Positions 8,847 through 17,623 of a stretch of 64,000 nucleotides of DNA are shown in pieces. The notes beneath the pieces were generated by a model that worked only from the letters and a program-made list of their open reading frames with translations, was not told where the DNA came from and searched no databases. Positions within the stretch are counted from its first letter, which is position 1. Every line of letters begins with the position of its first letter. The translations under genes were made by a program, and so were the position numbers. Location of the stretch: positions 744,001-808,000 of the forward strand of contig CAVPHY010000028.1 of NCBI GenBank assembly GCA_963704855.1, read 5' to 3'. Source of the stretch: SZUA-36 sp963704855 (GTDB lineage: Bacteria > Pseudomonadota > Gammaproteobacteria > Xanthomonadales > SZUA-36).

Positions 8847-10349
8847 TCAGGAGGTCGGTTTCACATTGGCGTTCAGGCGGAACAGGTTGGTCGGGTCGTA
8901 TTGGTTTTTGACCTTGAGTAAACGTTCATAATTACCCTGGTAATTGTCGTTGACAGTCCCGGCGGTATGGTCCGCGACCTCGTTGGTGTACCAGCCATCC
9001 GTAAATGGTTCGAATGTCTTCCAGTAGTCCTTTATGTACTTAACGTGGGAGTCGCGTGATTCAGCCAGCGGCCAATCGACCACGGCGAACATATTGGCAA
9101 CGGATTTGCGATGCGCGAAGGCCGTGGCTTCAGCCGGGACCCGGCCGATGGCGCCACCTGAATGCTGGAAGAACATCGTAGTGCCGCGCTCATTGAAGGT
9201 CTTGAAATTCTGGCTGATCGCGCTGACCAGCTGATCCGGTATCTCATCGACAAAACCCGACTTGAGATAGCTGCCGGTCGTCCTCGGATCGGTATCGTCC
9301 CATGCTCTCTGGATGGTCACGTAGTCAACGGCAGCGATACCGTCAAATACCGGCGTGCCGGCCTTGTAAATGGGCGCGAGTAACTTTTCAGCCTGGTCTT
9401 CTGGTCCGGAATAACAGGCGTGCAGAACGCAAACGCCATCCTCGGTGCCGGGCTTGGAAGTCACCACGAAATCGAGATAGAGGTCATCGGGTGCAACGGG
9501 TGCATAGTCTGCATATACCTGGAGTACACCCGGTAAATCTTTCAGCGGGAATACCACATCACCGCCGATAACGGTGCGCTGCATCGGGTGTAACTGGAAT
9601 TCAAACGAGGTCACGATACCGAAGTTGCCGCCACCGCCGCGCAGGCCCCAGAAAAGATCGGGATGCTCATTGGCATCGGCATGCAATAACTTGCCGTCAG
9701 CCGTGACGATATCCACGCCGGTGACGTTGTCCAGTGCGAGACCGTAGCGCCGCGCCAGTCGCCCGAAACCACCACCTAAAGTCAAACCACCCACACCGGT
9801 ATGAGATACGGTTCCGGCGGTCGTAACCAGGCCCTGGGCCATCGCCTCATGGTCCAGTTCACCCAGCAGGCTGCCACCTGCGATGTAGGCTGTTCGTGAC
9901 TCAACATCCACCCGCGCGCTGCGGAAAATAGACAGGTCGATCTGCATGCCACCTTCACAGGTCGATTTGCCGGAAAAACTGTGACCACCGCATTTCACGG
10001 CAAGCAGCATGTCCCGCTCACGCGCAAAACGCACGGCCTTCATGACATCGGCCGCCCCGGATGGCTGGATAATCAGTGCCGGATGCCGGTCGATGGTCGG
10101 GTTCAGGACACGTCTTGCGGCGTCATAGCCAGCATAACCGGAGAGTAATAAACGCCCGCGCAAACTGTCGCCGAGTTCTTTCAGGGCCGTTTGTTCCAGC
10201 AGGATCGGCATGCCGTTGCCGGTAACCGCGTTGACGTCACCCGCCACCTTGGTCATGGTTGTTATGGCGGCGGCCAGTGCCTGGGAAACTGGCAGGGAGA
10301 TCGCCGTTGCGGCGGCTAAGGATGAATAAAGGAACTGACGTCGTTTCAT
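8847..10349 (-). CDS. Tat-exported FAD-linked oxidase with BBE domain
   Basis: The 500-residue product opens with MKRRQFLYSSLAAATAIS, a twin-arginine-like signal that ends SQALA. The FAD-binding domain follows: PSGAADVMKAVRFARER, then VKCGGHSFSGKS, whose His is the residue flavinylated in berberine-bridge-type oxidases, then GGLTLGGGFGRLARRYGL. The C-terminal BBE element YQGNYERLLKVKNQYDPTNL is complete. The family oxidises alcohols, sugars or alkaloid-like substrates with O2 as acceptor and probably acts in the periplasm. The substrate is unknown. The ATG follows a weak ribosome binding site. Confidence 0.85.
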   Translation of the reverse strand: MKRRQFLYSSLAAATAISLPVSQALAAAITTMTKVAGDVNAVTGNGMPILLEQTALKELGDSLRGRLLLSGYAGYDAARRVLNPTIDRHPALIIQPSGAADVMKAVRFARERDMLLAVKCGGHSFSGKSTCEGGMQIDLSIFRSARVDVESRTAYIAGGSLLGELDHEAMAQGLVTTAGTVSHTGVGGLTLGGGFGRLARRYGLALDNVTGVDIVTADGKLLHADANEHPDLFWGLRGGGGNFGIVTSFEFQLHPMQRTVIGGDVVFPLKDLPGVLQVYADYAPVAPDDLYLDFVVTSKPGTEDGVCVLHACYSGPEDQAEKLLAPIYKAGTPVFDGIAAVDYVTIQRAWDDTDPRTTGSYLKSGFVDEIPDQLVSAISQNFKTFNERGTTMFFQHSGGAIGRVPAEATAFAHRKSVANMFAVVDWPLAESRDSHVKYIKDYWKTFEPFTDGWYTNEVADHTAGTVNDNYQGNYERLLKVKNQYDPTNLFRLNANVKPTS

Positions 10350-10459
10350 GATTGAGCCCGTTTATTATTGATTACAATAACCATAGTCCATAACAGGACG
10401 TCCTGCAGGGGCGGGTCAGATCACACTTTCAATATAGGATTCGAGAGGGCGGCAGCGTC

Positions 10460-11905
10460 TTAACCGTTGGTTGCATCGCCCAGAGCAAAGAAGTTGTGGA
10501 TACCTTCAATGTGGTCCTGTGCGTGATGATTGACATAGATGACAGTGGTTTCCGAACCGGCGCAGATCTTCTCTATCAGGGCCAGCACCCGTTGCCTGTT
10601 CATATCGTCCAGGCCAAAACAGGGTTCATCGAGTATCAATAAATTGGGGTGTTTCACCATTGCCCGGGCGATCAGCAATAATCGTTGGTCGCCATAGGAG
10701 AGCTGATTGAATGCCTGCCCGGCGCGATCCTCGAAACCGAGTACCTGCAACCATTGGGATGCAACTTCCTTTTGCAGATCGGTAGCCCGGTTATAAAGGC
10801 CGATGCTGTCGTAAAACCCGGAAATGATGACGTTTTTGCAGTTGATGCTGACACGGTAGTCCCACTGCAATGCAGATGATACGTAACCGATATGCCGCTT
10901 GATATCCCAGATGCTCTCACCCTGGCCACGCTGATATCCGCAAACAAAAATATCATTGATATAGCACTGCGGATGGTCACCGGTGACCAGGTTGAGCAGG
11001 CTGGTTTTACCACTGCCGTTGGGGCCGGTCAGCTGCCAGTGCTGACCCGCTTCGATACGCCAGTCAAGGTTTTCAAACACGCGGTTGCCGGTGTAGCGGA
11101 CACTTGCGTTGCGTATATTCACCAGCGGTTCACCCGCTTTTAACGGTGGGGCGCTTTCACCCGGGATGGCGTCCGGAATCCTGATGTCCGAAGATTTCAG
11201 GTGCAGGAGTTGCGCGATCAACTCCACGGCGGTTTTGTCGGCGACCTCGGCGGTGGCCTTCAACCGTCCCTTTTCCATCAGGGCGATATGCGTGACAAAC
11301 ACCGGCAGTTCGTCAAAACGATTGATGACCAGTAGCAGGGGCAGTGTGCCTGAAACTTCTCCGAGGAGTTCGCTGATGAGCGGTACCGTGCGCACGTCCA
11401 GGCCCTCAAACGGCCCATCGATGATCAGCATATCCGGTTTGCAGGTCAGCGCCCGTGTAAACAGGAGCTTGCGGGTTTCACCACTGGAAAGTTTGCGGAA
11501 ACCCCTGTCCAGCAAGGCTTCAAGCCTGAACAGCCGGGTCAGTCTTGTCAGCATTTCAGGGTCTTTAGAAACCTCTTTGAGCATCTCGCTGACCGGGGTG
11601 CCCTGGCTTACCTCGTCGGTAATATCACTATCATCACGCAAGCGCTCCCGTTCGATCAGTACAGCCTGTGATTCGAGCGAGACCATGGCGGCATTCGAAA
11701 CGATGCCGTCCACGTTGCCTGAGCATAATGTACCGGCCCCGGCCACGGCCGCGGCCAGCGCGGATTTACCGGCACCGCTGGCGCCCAGGATGGCCCAGAC
11801 CTGTCCGGGTTCAAGTTCCCAACTGATATCGAGCAGTGAAAAAGAGTCGTTGAAGCGAATACACGCTTCTCTGAAAACGATGCCTTTGAACCCCTTGCTA
11901 TTCAA
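10460..11905 (-). CDS. modF: tandem-domain ABC ATPase, ModF-like
   Basis: Two ABC ATPase domains are fused in 481 residues and there is no membrane part. Domain 1 has Walker A GASGAGKS and signature LSSGE. Domain 2 has Walker A GPNGSGKT, signature LSYGDQ and Walker B LLILDEPCFGLD. In domain 1 the residue after the Walker B Asp is Gly instead of the catalytic Glu (LIIDGPFEGLD), so that site is probably weak. Length and layout fit ModF/PhrA, a soluble ATPase linked to molybdate genes in E. coli, but no molybdate transporter genes are visible here. The frame opens with TTG (a TGA precedes closely), so the start is uncertain. It follows ilvC by 41 bases. Confidence 0.75.
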   Translation of the reverse strand: MNSKGFKGIVFREACIRFNDSFSLLDISWELEPGQVWAILGASGAGKSALAAAVAGAGTLCSGNVDGIVSNAAMVSLESQAVLIERERLRDDSDITDEVSQGTPVSEMLKEVSKDPEMLTRLTRLFRLEALLDRGFRKLSSGETRKLLFTRALTCKPDMLIIDGPFEGLDVRTVPLISELLGEVSGTLPLLLVINRFDELPVFVTHIALMEKGRLKATAEVADKTAVELIAQLLHLKSSDIRIPDAIPGESAPPLKAGEPLVNIRNASVRYTGNRVFENLDWRIEAGQHWQLTGPNGSGKTSLLNLVTGDHPQCYINDIFVCGYQRGQGESIWDIKRHIGYVSSALQWDYRVSINCKNVIISGFYDSIGLYNRATDLQKEVASQWLQVLGFEDRAGQAFNQLSYGDQRLLLIARAMVKHPNLLILDEPCFGLDDMNRQRVLALIEKICAGSETTVIYVNHHAQDHIEGIHNFFALGDATNG

Positions 11906-11946
11906 GAAGACAGCTCATCGTGGTTTCAGCCGGGCCCCGTGGCAGT

Positions 11947-13419
11947 CTAGTTAATCCTCTTCATGGCGCGCATATAGCCACGCAGGGTCCGACCGATGGC
12001 TTCAACCGGGTGGCTGCGGATGGCCGTGTTCACCTCGATAAGCTGTTGATTGTCCACGCCGCTATCGGCGAGCTTCATGCCTCGGCCGATAACATCGGTG
12101 CTTACGCAGCTCATAAAATCCGACAACAGGGGCAGGCAGGCGTGGTTGTAGAGGTAACAGCCATACTCTGCGGTGTCGGAGATCGTGCGGTTCATTTCAT
12201 ACAACTTCTTGCGTGCAATGGTGTTGGCAATCAGCGGTGTTTCGTGCAGGGACTCGTAATACGCCGATTCCTCCTTGATGCCCGCAGCCGTCATGGTTTC
12301 GAATGCCAGTTCGACCCCCGCCTTGACCATCGCCACCATCAGGATTCCGTTGTCGAAATACTCCTGTTCCGGTATGTCTTTATCGGTGTTCTGGGCTTTT
12401 TCAAACGCGGTTTCACCGGTTTCCCTGCGCCAGGTGAGCAGTTTTGCATCGTTGTTGGCCCAGTCATCCATCATGCCGCTTGAGAAACGGCCAGCCATGA
12501 TGTCGTCCATGTGCTTGTTGTAAAGCGGACGCATGATGGCCTTGAGTTCTTCCGCTATCTCGAATGCCCGGATCTTGGCCGGATTGGTAAGGCGGTCCAT
12601 CATGTTGGTGATGCCGCCATGCTTCAGTGCTTCGGTAATGGTCTCCCAGCCGATTTGGACCAGTTTTGCGGCGTAACCCGACTCTATGCCTTTTTCGAGC
12701 ATCTTGTCAAAACACAAAAGGGATCCGGTTTGCAGCATACCGCACAGGATGGTCTGTTCACCCATCAGGTCGGATTTGACCTCGGCGATAAACGAAGACA
12801 TCAGCACACCGGCCTTGTGACCGCCGGTACCGGCGGCATAGGCCTTGGCAATGGCCAGTCCTTCGCCGTGCGGGTCGTTATCCTCGTGCACGGCAATCAG
12901 AGTCGGTACACCAAAACCCCGTTTGTATTCCTCGCGCACCTCGGTGCCCGGACACTTGGGGGCGACCATGATGACGGTGATATCCGGCCGCACCTGCATA
13001 CCTTCCTCGACGATGTTGAAACCGTGTGAATACGCGAGACAGGCGTTCTTTTTCATTAGCGGAACGACGCTGCTTACAACACCGGTGTGCTGCTTGTCCG
13101 GGGTCAGGTTAAGGACCAGGTCAGCATCGGGGATCAGTTCTTCGGGTGTGCCGACTTCAAAACCGTTCTCCGTGGCGCTTTTCCACGACTGGCGCTGGTC
13201 CCTGATGGCCTCTTCACGCAGGGCATAGGACACGTTCAGACCGCTGTCCCGGAGATTCAGACCCTGGTTCAGACCCTGTGATCCACAGCCGATGACCACC
13301 AGTTTCTTGCCCTTCAGGTAAGAGACGCCATCGGTGAATTCAGCGGGGTCCATAAACTCACATTTACCCAGTTGAGCCAGTTGTTCGCGCAGGGGCAAGG
13401 TGTTGAAATAGTTTGCCAT
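11947..13419 (-). CDS. ilvC: ketol-acid reductoisomerase (NADP+), class II
   Basis: The protein starts MANYFNTLPLREQLAQLGKC, which aligns residue for residue with E. coli IlvC, so the start is set at 13419 (490 residues; E. coli 491) and an upstream extension is rejected. An AAGGA site lies about 9 bases before it. Visible motifs are GCGSQGLNQGLNLRDSGL (NADPH fold), NLTPDKQH, APKCPGTEVREEYKRGFG, EVKSDLMGEQTILCGML and the C-terminal AYYESLHETPLIANTIARK. It isomerises and reduces acetolactate or acetohydroxybutyrate in branched-chain amino acid synthesis in the cytoplasm. No other ilv gene is nearby; a promoter of its own is likely at 13463-13491. Confidence 0.97.
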   Translation of the reverse strand: MANYFNTLPLREQLAQLGKCEFMDPAEFTDGVSYLKGKKLVVIGCGSQGLNQGLNLRDSGLNVSYALREEAIRDQRQSWKSATENGFEVGTPEELIPDADLVLNLTPDKQHTGVVSSVVPLMKKNACLAYSHGFNIVEEGMQVRPDITVIMVAPKCPGTEVREEYKRGFGVPTLIAVHEDNDPHGEGLAIAKAYAAGTGGHKAGVLMSSFIAEVKSDLMGEQTILCGMLQTGSLLCFDKMLEKGIESGYAAKLVQIGWETITEALKHGGITNMMDRLTNPAKIRAFEIAEELKAIMRPLYNKHMDDIMAGRFSSGMMDDWANNDAKLLTWRRETGETAFEKAQNTDKDIPEQEYFDNGILMVAMVKAGVELAFETMTAAGIKEESAYYESLHETPLIANTIARKKLYEMNRTISDTAEYGCYLYNHACLPLLSDFMSCVSTDVIGRGMKLADSGVDNQQLIEVNTAIRSHPVEAIGRTLRGYMRAMKRIN

Positions 13420-13462
13420 GTCCGGTGTCCTTGTTGATTCGTGTCGCAAAAAGAAGGGCGTT

Positions 13463-13491
13463 ACTCTAGTTCAAATCGATAGTTACGTAAA
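13463..13491 (-). promoter_or_regulatory. candidate sigma-70 promoter of ilvC
   Basis: On the minus strand TTTACG (13491-13486) and TAGAGT (13468-13463) are 17 bases apart. Each matches the consensus hexamer at 4 of 6 positions. It would start transcription about 35 bases before the ilvC ATG. Confidence 0.35.
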
Positions 13492-13511
13492 CACTATTTT
13501 CGACTGCAGGT

Positions 13512-14495
13512 TTATAACCAATCCTTGCGTTTGAACACAGTTACAAGCGCAATGACGATCACGGCCATGATTCCGAGAGCACCAAAATAACCGTAACGCC
13601 AGCTCAATTCGGGTATGTACTGGAAATTCATACCGTAAATTCCAGCCAGCAAGGTCAGTGGCAGACCGATGACGGTTGCGATGGTCAGAATACGCATGAC
13701 ATTGTTAAGCCGGTGCGAAACAAGGTTAAGGTGCGTGTTGAGCAGGTCTGAAGCCAGTTCCTGGTTGAGATGGCACAGGCTGGTGAGCCTTTCGAAGTGA
13801 TCCAGCACATCTTTGAACTCGTGGCGGTTCAGTTTTAACGGCAGTGGTCCGGCAGGGCGGTGTAGTTGCACCACCACGTCACGCTGGTTGGCGAGATGCC
13901 GCCGCAGCTGTTTGAAAAACCGGTTGTAACGCGTGATGAGTTCGATCGTGTCATCACCGTGCCGGTCAAACACCTTGTCCTCAAGGTCAGCAAGGCGTTC
14001 CTCGAGGTCCAGCACCAGGGCCGTGTAGTTATCAGAAATTCTTCGGCAGACCAGGTAGGCAACGTGGGTGGCACCCGAACCGAGTATCTCCGGTTTCTCC
14101 TGGACCATGTTGAAGACCGCCTCAATGGCCGGTACCGGATTGAAGTGTCTCGATACAAGGAAGTTTTCTGCCATTAACAGGGACAGGCTCGACACTTTCA
14201 GATTGCTGTTTTCCTGATCCTCGATCACGTCGCGCAGGATGATAAAAATCGAGTGGTCGAAGACCTCGATCTTGGGCGAATGCCGCTCACGTTGTGCATC
14301 CTGGATGGCAAGCGCCGGAAGGCTGAACCGCTCGCTCAATAACGCGGTTTCGGCGTCATCCGGTGGGCCGGAAATATTGAGCCATATCCAGGCATCGGGG
14401 TGCTTAGACCACTCGTCAAGTAATTCAAGGCCCCCGCTGCGTAATAGTTTGGAGTGCGGTTCATGGAGAATGACTTGGTAGTCAGGCATTGGCAT
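13512..14495 (-). CDS. CorA-family divalent cation transporter
   Basis: The 327-residue protein has a long cytoplasmic N-terminal domain and two C-terminal helices. The family signature YGMNF sits at the end of the first helix (LPLTLLAGIYGMNFQYIPEL), and the protein ends in a basic tail FKRKDWL. CorA/ZntB proteins form pentamers that carry Mg2+, Co2+ or Zn2+. The loop after GMN (QYIPELSWRYGY) lacks the classical MPEL but keeps PEL. Its start overlaps the stop of the DUF885 gene by 14 bases, so the two are probably translationally coupled. An inner ATG at 14489 is also possible. Confidence 0.9.
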   Translation of the reverse strand: MPMPDYQVILHEPHSKLLRSGGLELLDEWSKHPDAWIWLNISGPPDDAETALLSERFSLPALAIQDAQRERHSPKIEVFDHSIFIILRDVIEDQENSNLKVSSLSLLMAENFLVSRHFNPVPAIEAVFNMVQEKPEILGSGATHVAYLVCRRISDNYTALVLDLEERLADLEDKVFDRHGDDTIELITRYNRFFKQLRRHLANQRDVVVQLHRPAGPLPLKLNRHEFKDVLDHFERLTSLCHLNQELASDLLNTHLNLVSHRLNNVMRILTIATVIGLPLTLLAGIYGMNFQYIPELSWRYGYFGALGIMAVIVIALVTVFKRKDWL

Positions 14496-16371
14496 TCACC
14501 TCTGTTTTAACCCTGATGTAATCATCGATAACTTCTTGCAGCACCTGCATCGGTACCGCGCCGTTTTTAAGCACTGCGTCGTGAAACTCGCGGATATCGA
14601 ATGCCTCACCGAGTTGTTCCATGGCGCGCTGGCGTAAATCAAGAAGAGTCAGCATACCGACCTTGTACGATAAGGCCTGCCCGGGCATGACGTAGTAGCG
14701 TGTGATCTGGCGTTCGATATCGGCCGTCGCCATTGGTGTGTTGGCCGTCATGTAGGAGATGCTTTGCTCGAGCGGCCATTGTTTGTAGTGCATGCCGGTA
14801 TCCACCACCAGGCGGACCGCCCTTTTCATCTCTTCCGAAAGACGGCCAAAATCGCGCATCGGCATACCCTCGTACAATCCGGCCTCCCAGGCCAGGCGTT
14901 CGGCATACAGCGCCCAGCCTTCCGAGTAGGCGCTGTATCCGCCAAAAAGGCGGAACTGCGGTAAACCCTGCAATTCCTGCTGTATGGCCACCTGGAAATG
15001 GTGACCGGGCGCTCCTTCGTGGTAGGCGAGGGAATTCATGATGTGCTTTTGCACCGCGTTCATGTCCTGCTGATTGATGTAAAAGATACCTGGCCGTGAG
15101 CCATCGGGTGATGCGCGGTTATAAAAAGCGGTCGAAGAGCCGTTTTCGCGCCAGGGTTCAACCCTGCGGACTTCCAGTGGCGCCTTCGGCAACACGTTGA
15201 AATAGTCATCGGCGATGTCGTAAATGCCCTCGATCAGCGCGGTCGCTTCACGTATGTATTCATCCCGTCCTTCATCGGTATTTTCAAAATAGTTTTCGGG
15301 GTTGGTTCGTACGTATTCGAAGAACGCGGCCAGGTCACCCTCAAAACCCACCGCTTCCATGATCAGCGTCATTTCGGCGCGGATACGGGCGACCTCCGCG
15401 AGGCCCAGCTGGTGGATTTCCTCCGGTGTTTTCACCACCGTTGTCCAGTTCTGGATACGATTGGTATAGAAGGCTTCGCCATCAGGCAGGCTCCAGACGC
15501 CGTTGTTATTGTCGGCCACGGCCTGTAAGCGCATCAGTTCTGCGATCAGGGTCTGGTAGCCATTGCGAAACGGGCCGCTGAGTGCGTTGGCGGCATCGTT
15601 CAGCAGGATGGCCTTCTCTTCCGAATCCAGTTCAAGCGAATCCAGCTTGCTGCGAAAATCCGCCAGCAGGATTCCATCTTCTGCGGTCTCTTCAAACGGC
15701 GCGCCCTTCAAGACGTTTTGAGCGGCCGGCAAAACCTTTGGATACACCATCATTGGCGGGATCACACCGATAGCTTCGCCCTGGCGTAACTGTTCCACAA
15801 CCTGCTGCATGACGGTTTGCACACCCTGCAGACGTGATATGTAATCCTCGGCGTCCCGGGTGGTTTCGATCTTGTGTATGTTTTGCAGAAATGTGGGCAG
15901 GTCGGATGAGACATCATCCATCTGGGAGATGGCGTAGTTGTGGAAACGCCATTCGAAATTACGTAAGTCCCGTTGCTGGTTATATTTGAAGATGCGGTAA
16001 CTCACCTTTGAGCTATCGCTTAAGGCAGCGTAGTCAAATTCCGTCTGCAGGCGTTCCAGGTCAGCCGCGGTCTGCTGATTTTCAAGCCGGGCGAATTCGT
16101 CAGAGTAATCACTCCAGCTGCCGTAGTCTTCGGTCTTGATACCCATGTAGGCCTGAAACTCCGGGCTTTGAGCAAGATCGCGCTCAAAAACCTCTTTGAA
16201 AAAGGCCGCCAGGCGCTGGTCTTCGTTAACTTCGGCCGTGCTCGCAGGAGGTTCTGCAAGACCTGCCTGCGTGGGCGCGCTTTCGGGTTTGCAGGCAACC
16301 AGCAATAACACCCCCATCAGCAGGTAGACGAATTTCAGTAACGTGGTGATTCTCGTGATTGTCAGGTCCAT
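14482..16371 (-). CDS. DUF885 lipoprotein, putative metallopeptidase
   Basis: The 629-residue product has a lipoprotein signal (VLLLVAC, Cys about residue 27) and is then fully made of a DUF885 domain. Diagnostic parts are SLAYHEGAPGHHFQVAIQ, with an H-E-x-x-x-x-H-H arrangement typical of the family, GGYSAYSEGWALYAERL, and YYVMPGQALSYKVG. The family is related to gluzincin-type metallopeptidases, but few members have been tested. It should be anchored in the outer membrane or periplasm. It is the first gene of a two-gene unit with the CorA transporter. Confidence 0.85.
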   Translation of the reverse strand: MDLTITRITTLLKFVYLLMGVLLLVACKPESAPTQAGLAEPPASTAEVNEDQRLAAFFKEVFERDLAQSPEFQAYMGIKTEDYGSWSDYSDEFARLENQQTAADLERLQTEFDYAALSDSSKVSYRIFKYNQQRDLRNFEWRFHNYAISQMDDVSSDLPTFLQNIHKIETTRDAEDYISRLQGVQTVMQQVVEQLRQGEAIGVIPPMMVYPKVLPAAQNVLKGAPFEETAEDGILLADFRSKLDSLELDSEEKAILLNDAANALSGPFRNGYQTLIAELMRLQAVADNNNGVWSLPDGEAFYTNRIQNWTTVVKTPEEIHQLGLAEVARIRAEMTLIMEAVGFEGDLAAFFEYVRTNPENYFENTDEGRDEYIREATALIEGIYDIADDYFNVLPKAPLEVRRVEPWRENGSSTAFYNRASPDGSRPGIFYINQQDMNAVQKHIMNSLAYHEGAPGHHFQVAIQQELQGLPQFRLFGGYSAYSEGWALYAERLAWEAGLYEGMPMRDFGRLSEEMKRAVRLVVDTGMHYKQWPLEQSISYMTANTPMATADIERQITRYYVMPGQALSYKVGMLTLLDLRQRAMEQLGEAFDIREFHDAVLKNGAVPMQVLQEVIDDYIRVKTEVNANA

Positions 16372-16404
16372 TGAATAAAGGCAGGCAGCCTCCTTTGAAT
16401 CGGC

Positions 16405-16911
16405 TGTATCGCGATGGTGGATGATGCCCAGATGCTTATTAGGTTCAGTTCCGTGTCAGGCTCAAGCGTGGCCAGACGCTCGACCAGTTCCTCGATAACG
16501 GGGAAGGTGGCCGAGTCTCTCCTGGTAAAGAACGCTTTTGAGGAAGAAGGGTGCAAGATATGGGATGTTGCTCCCGGCCTGCTGCTCTATAAGATCCAAT
16601 GCTGTCTCGGACTGTCCCGCACAAACCAGGATATAGGAGGCGTAGAATGGATCAACGAGTAGCGGGTCATTAAGCCAGTCCGGTGCTTGGCCTGGTACTC
16701 CGGTTTTGACAAATTACTCTATTAAATCAATCGCTCGCAGCTCAAATCGGCTTGCACCAAGCAATTCAGAACCCTTTAGATATGTCGCCCGGGCCGCGGC
16801 AAGCTCGTTTTTCGCGATATGGATCATCCCCTTTACCTGCCACGCGACGATCACGTAGGCGATCCCTACCTTAAACACGTTACGGCGTTTTAGTTCATCG
16901 AATATAGACAA
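16405..16911 (-). pseudogene. relic of a TPR adenylate-cyclase-type regulator gene
   Basis: The 5' end is intact: MSIFDELKRRNVFKVGIAYV matches the start of the neighbouring TPR gene (MSFFEELKKRNVIRVAIAYA at 19343). After the first half of the membrane helix it jumps directly to TPR-like helices (MIHIAKNELAAARATYLKG), reaches a stop at 16714, and continues in another frame with DPLLVDPFYASYILVCAGQ and SETALDLIEQQAG. Most of the gene (membrane region, PLF-type domain, most TPRs) is deleted. This is the debris of a paralogue and not a functional gene. Confidence 0.6.
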
Positions 16912-17100
16912 GTGCTGTTTTCTTTGTGTGCGTTATTGCACGTAAGCATAGTTGCTTAACTAACAAATGCCAAAGAAATGTTGAATTTCGTAATTCGGGC
17001 ACTCATCAGAGGTCGCGAATGCCGCGTGTTGAATTCAAAAGAGTGCGCATTGGCGTTATTATTGTCAGTTCACGGCTTCGATAGAAAAAAGGAGAGTGTC

Positions 17101-17580
17101 ATGGGTTTTGCGTTATCTGATATGCGATTGACCAGCACGGCATTTGAGAATGGAGACCCCATTCCCCCGCAGCACACCGGCGTCGGCAAAGATACCTCGC
17201 CCGCGTTATCCTGGGCGGGCGCCCCGAAAGGGACGAAGGCGTTTGCACTTATTTGCCATGATCCCGATGCGCCGCTTGTGACACCGGGTGGCACCTACGG
17301 GTTTGTACATTGGGTTCTCTATAATATTCCGGCTTCCATATCGGCAATTGTTGAGGGCAGCAATGAGTTTACCAACGGCAAGAATGATTTTGGCAAAGAG
17401 GCCTATGGCGGCCCTATGCCTCCGGTTGGCCATGGCAGGCACCGGTATTACTTCTGGATTTTAGCGCTGGATAAACAGGTTGAACTGGAAGCAGGGCTCA
17501 CGTTATGGCAACTGCTGGCGCGTATCGAGCCAAACCTGATCGCGATGAACCGGCTGGTCGGGACTTTCGAGCGCCGCTGA
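17101..17580 (+). CDS. YbhB/YbcL family phosphatidylethanolamine-binding-like protein
   Basis: The start at 17101 is chosen for the AAGGAG site 6 bases upstream; it gives 159 residues, the normal length. Family motifs: IPPQHTGVGKDTSPALSW, ICHDPDAPLVTPGGTYGFVHW with the D-P-D-A-P ligand pocket, YGGPMPPVGHGRHRYYFW with the G-x-H-R element. The bacterial members bind small anionic ligands or act like Raf-kinase-inhibitor proteins; their role is mostly unknown. There is no signal peptide, so it is cytoplasmic. It stands alone between two minus-strand genes. Confidence 0.92.
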   Translation: MGFALSDMRLTSTAFENGDPIPPQHTGVGKDTSPALSWAGAPKGTKAFALICHDPDAPLVTPGGTYGFVHWVLYNIPASISAIVEGSNEFTNGKNDFGKEAYGGPMPPVGHGRHRYYFWILALDKQVELEAGLTLWQLLARIEPNLIAMNRLVGTFERR

Positions 17581-17623
17581 GGCTATTCTGATTGACGGCT
17601 TGCGGTCGCACGGCAGGCAGGCT

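Noticed and set aside
16362..16556. 64-codon minus-strand frame as a separate gene
   Set aside because: Part of the degraded TPR relic, in another frame; no start signal.
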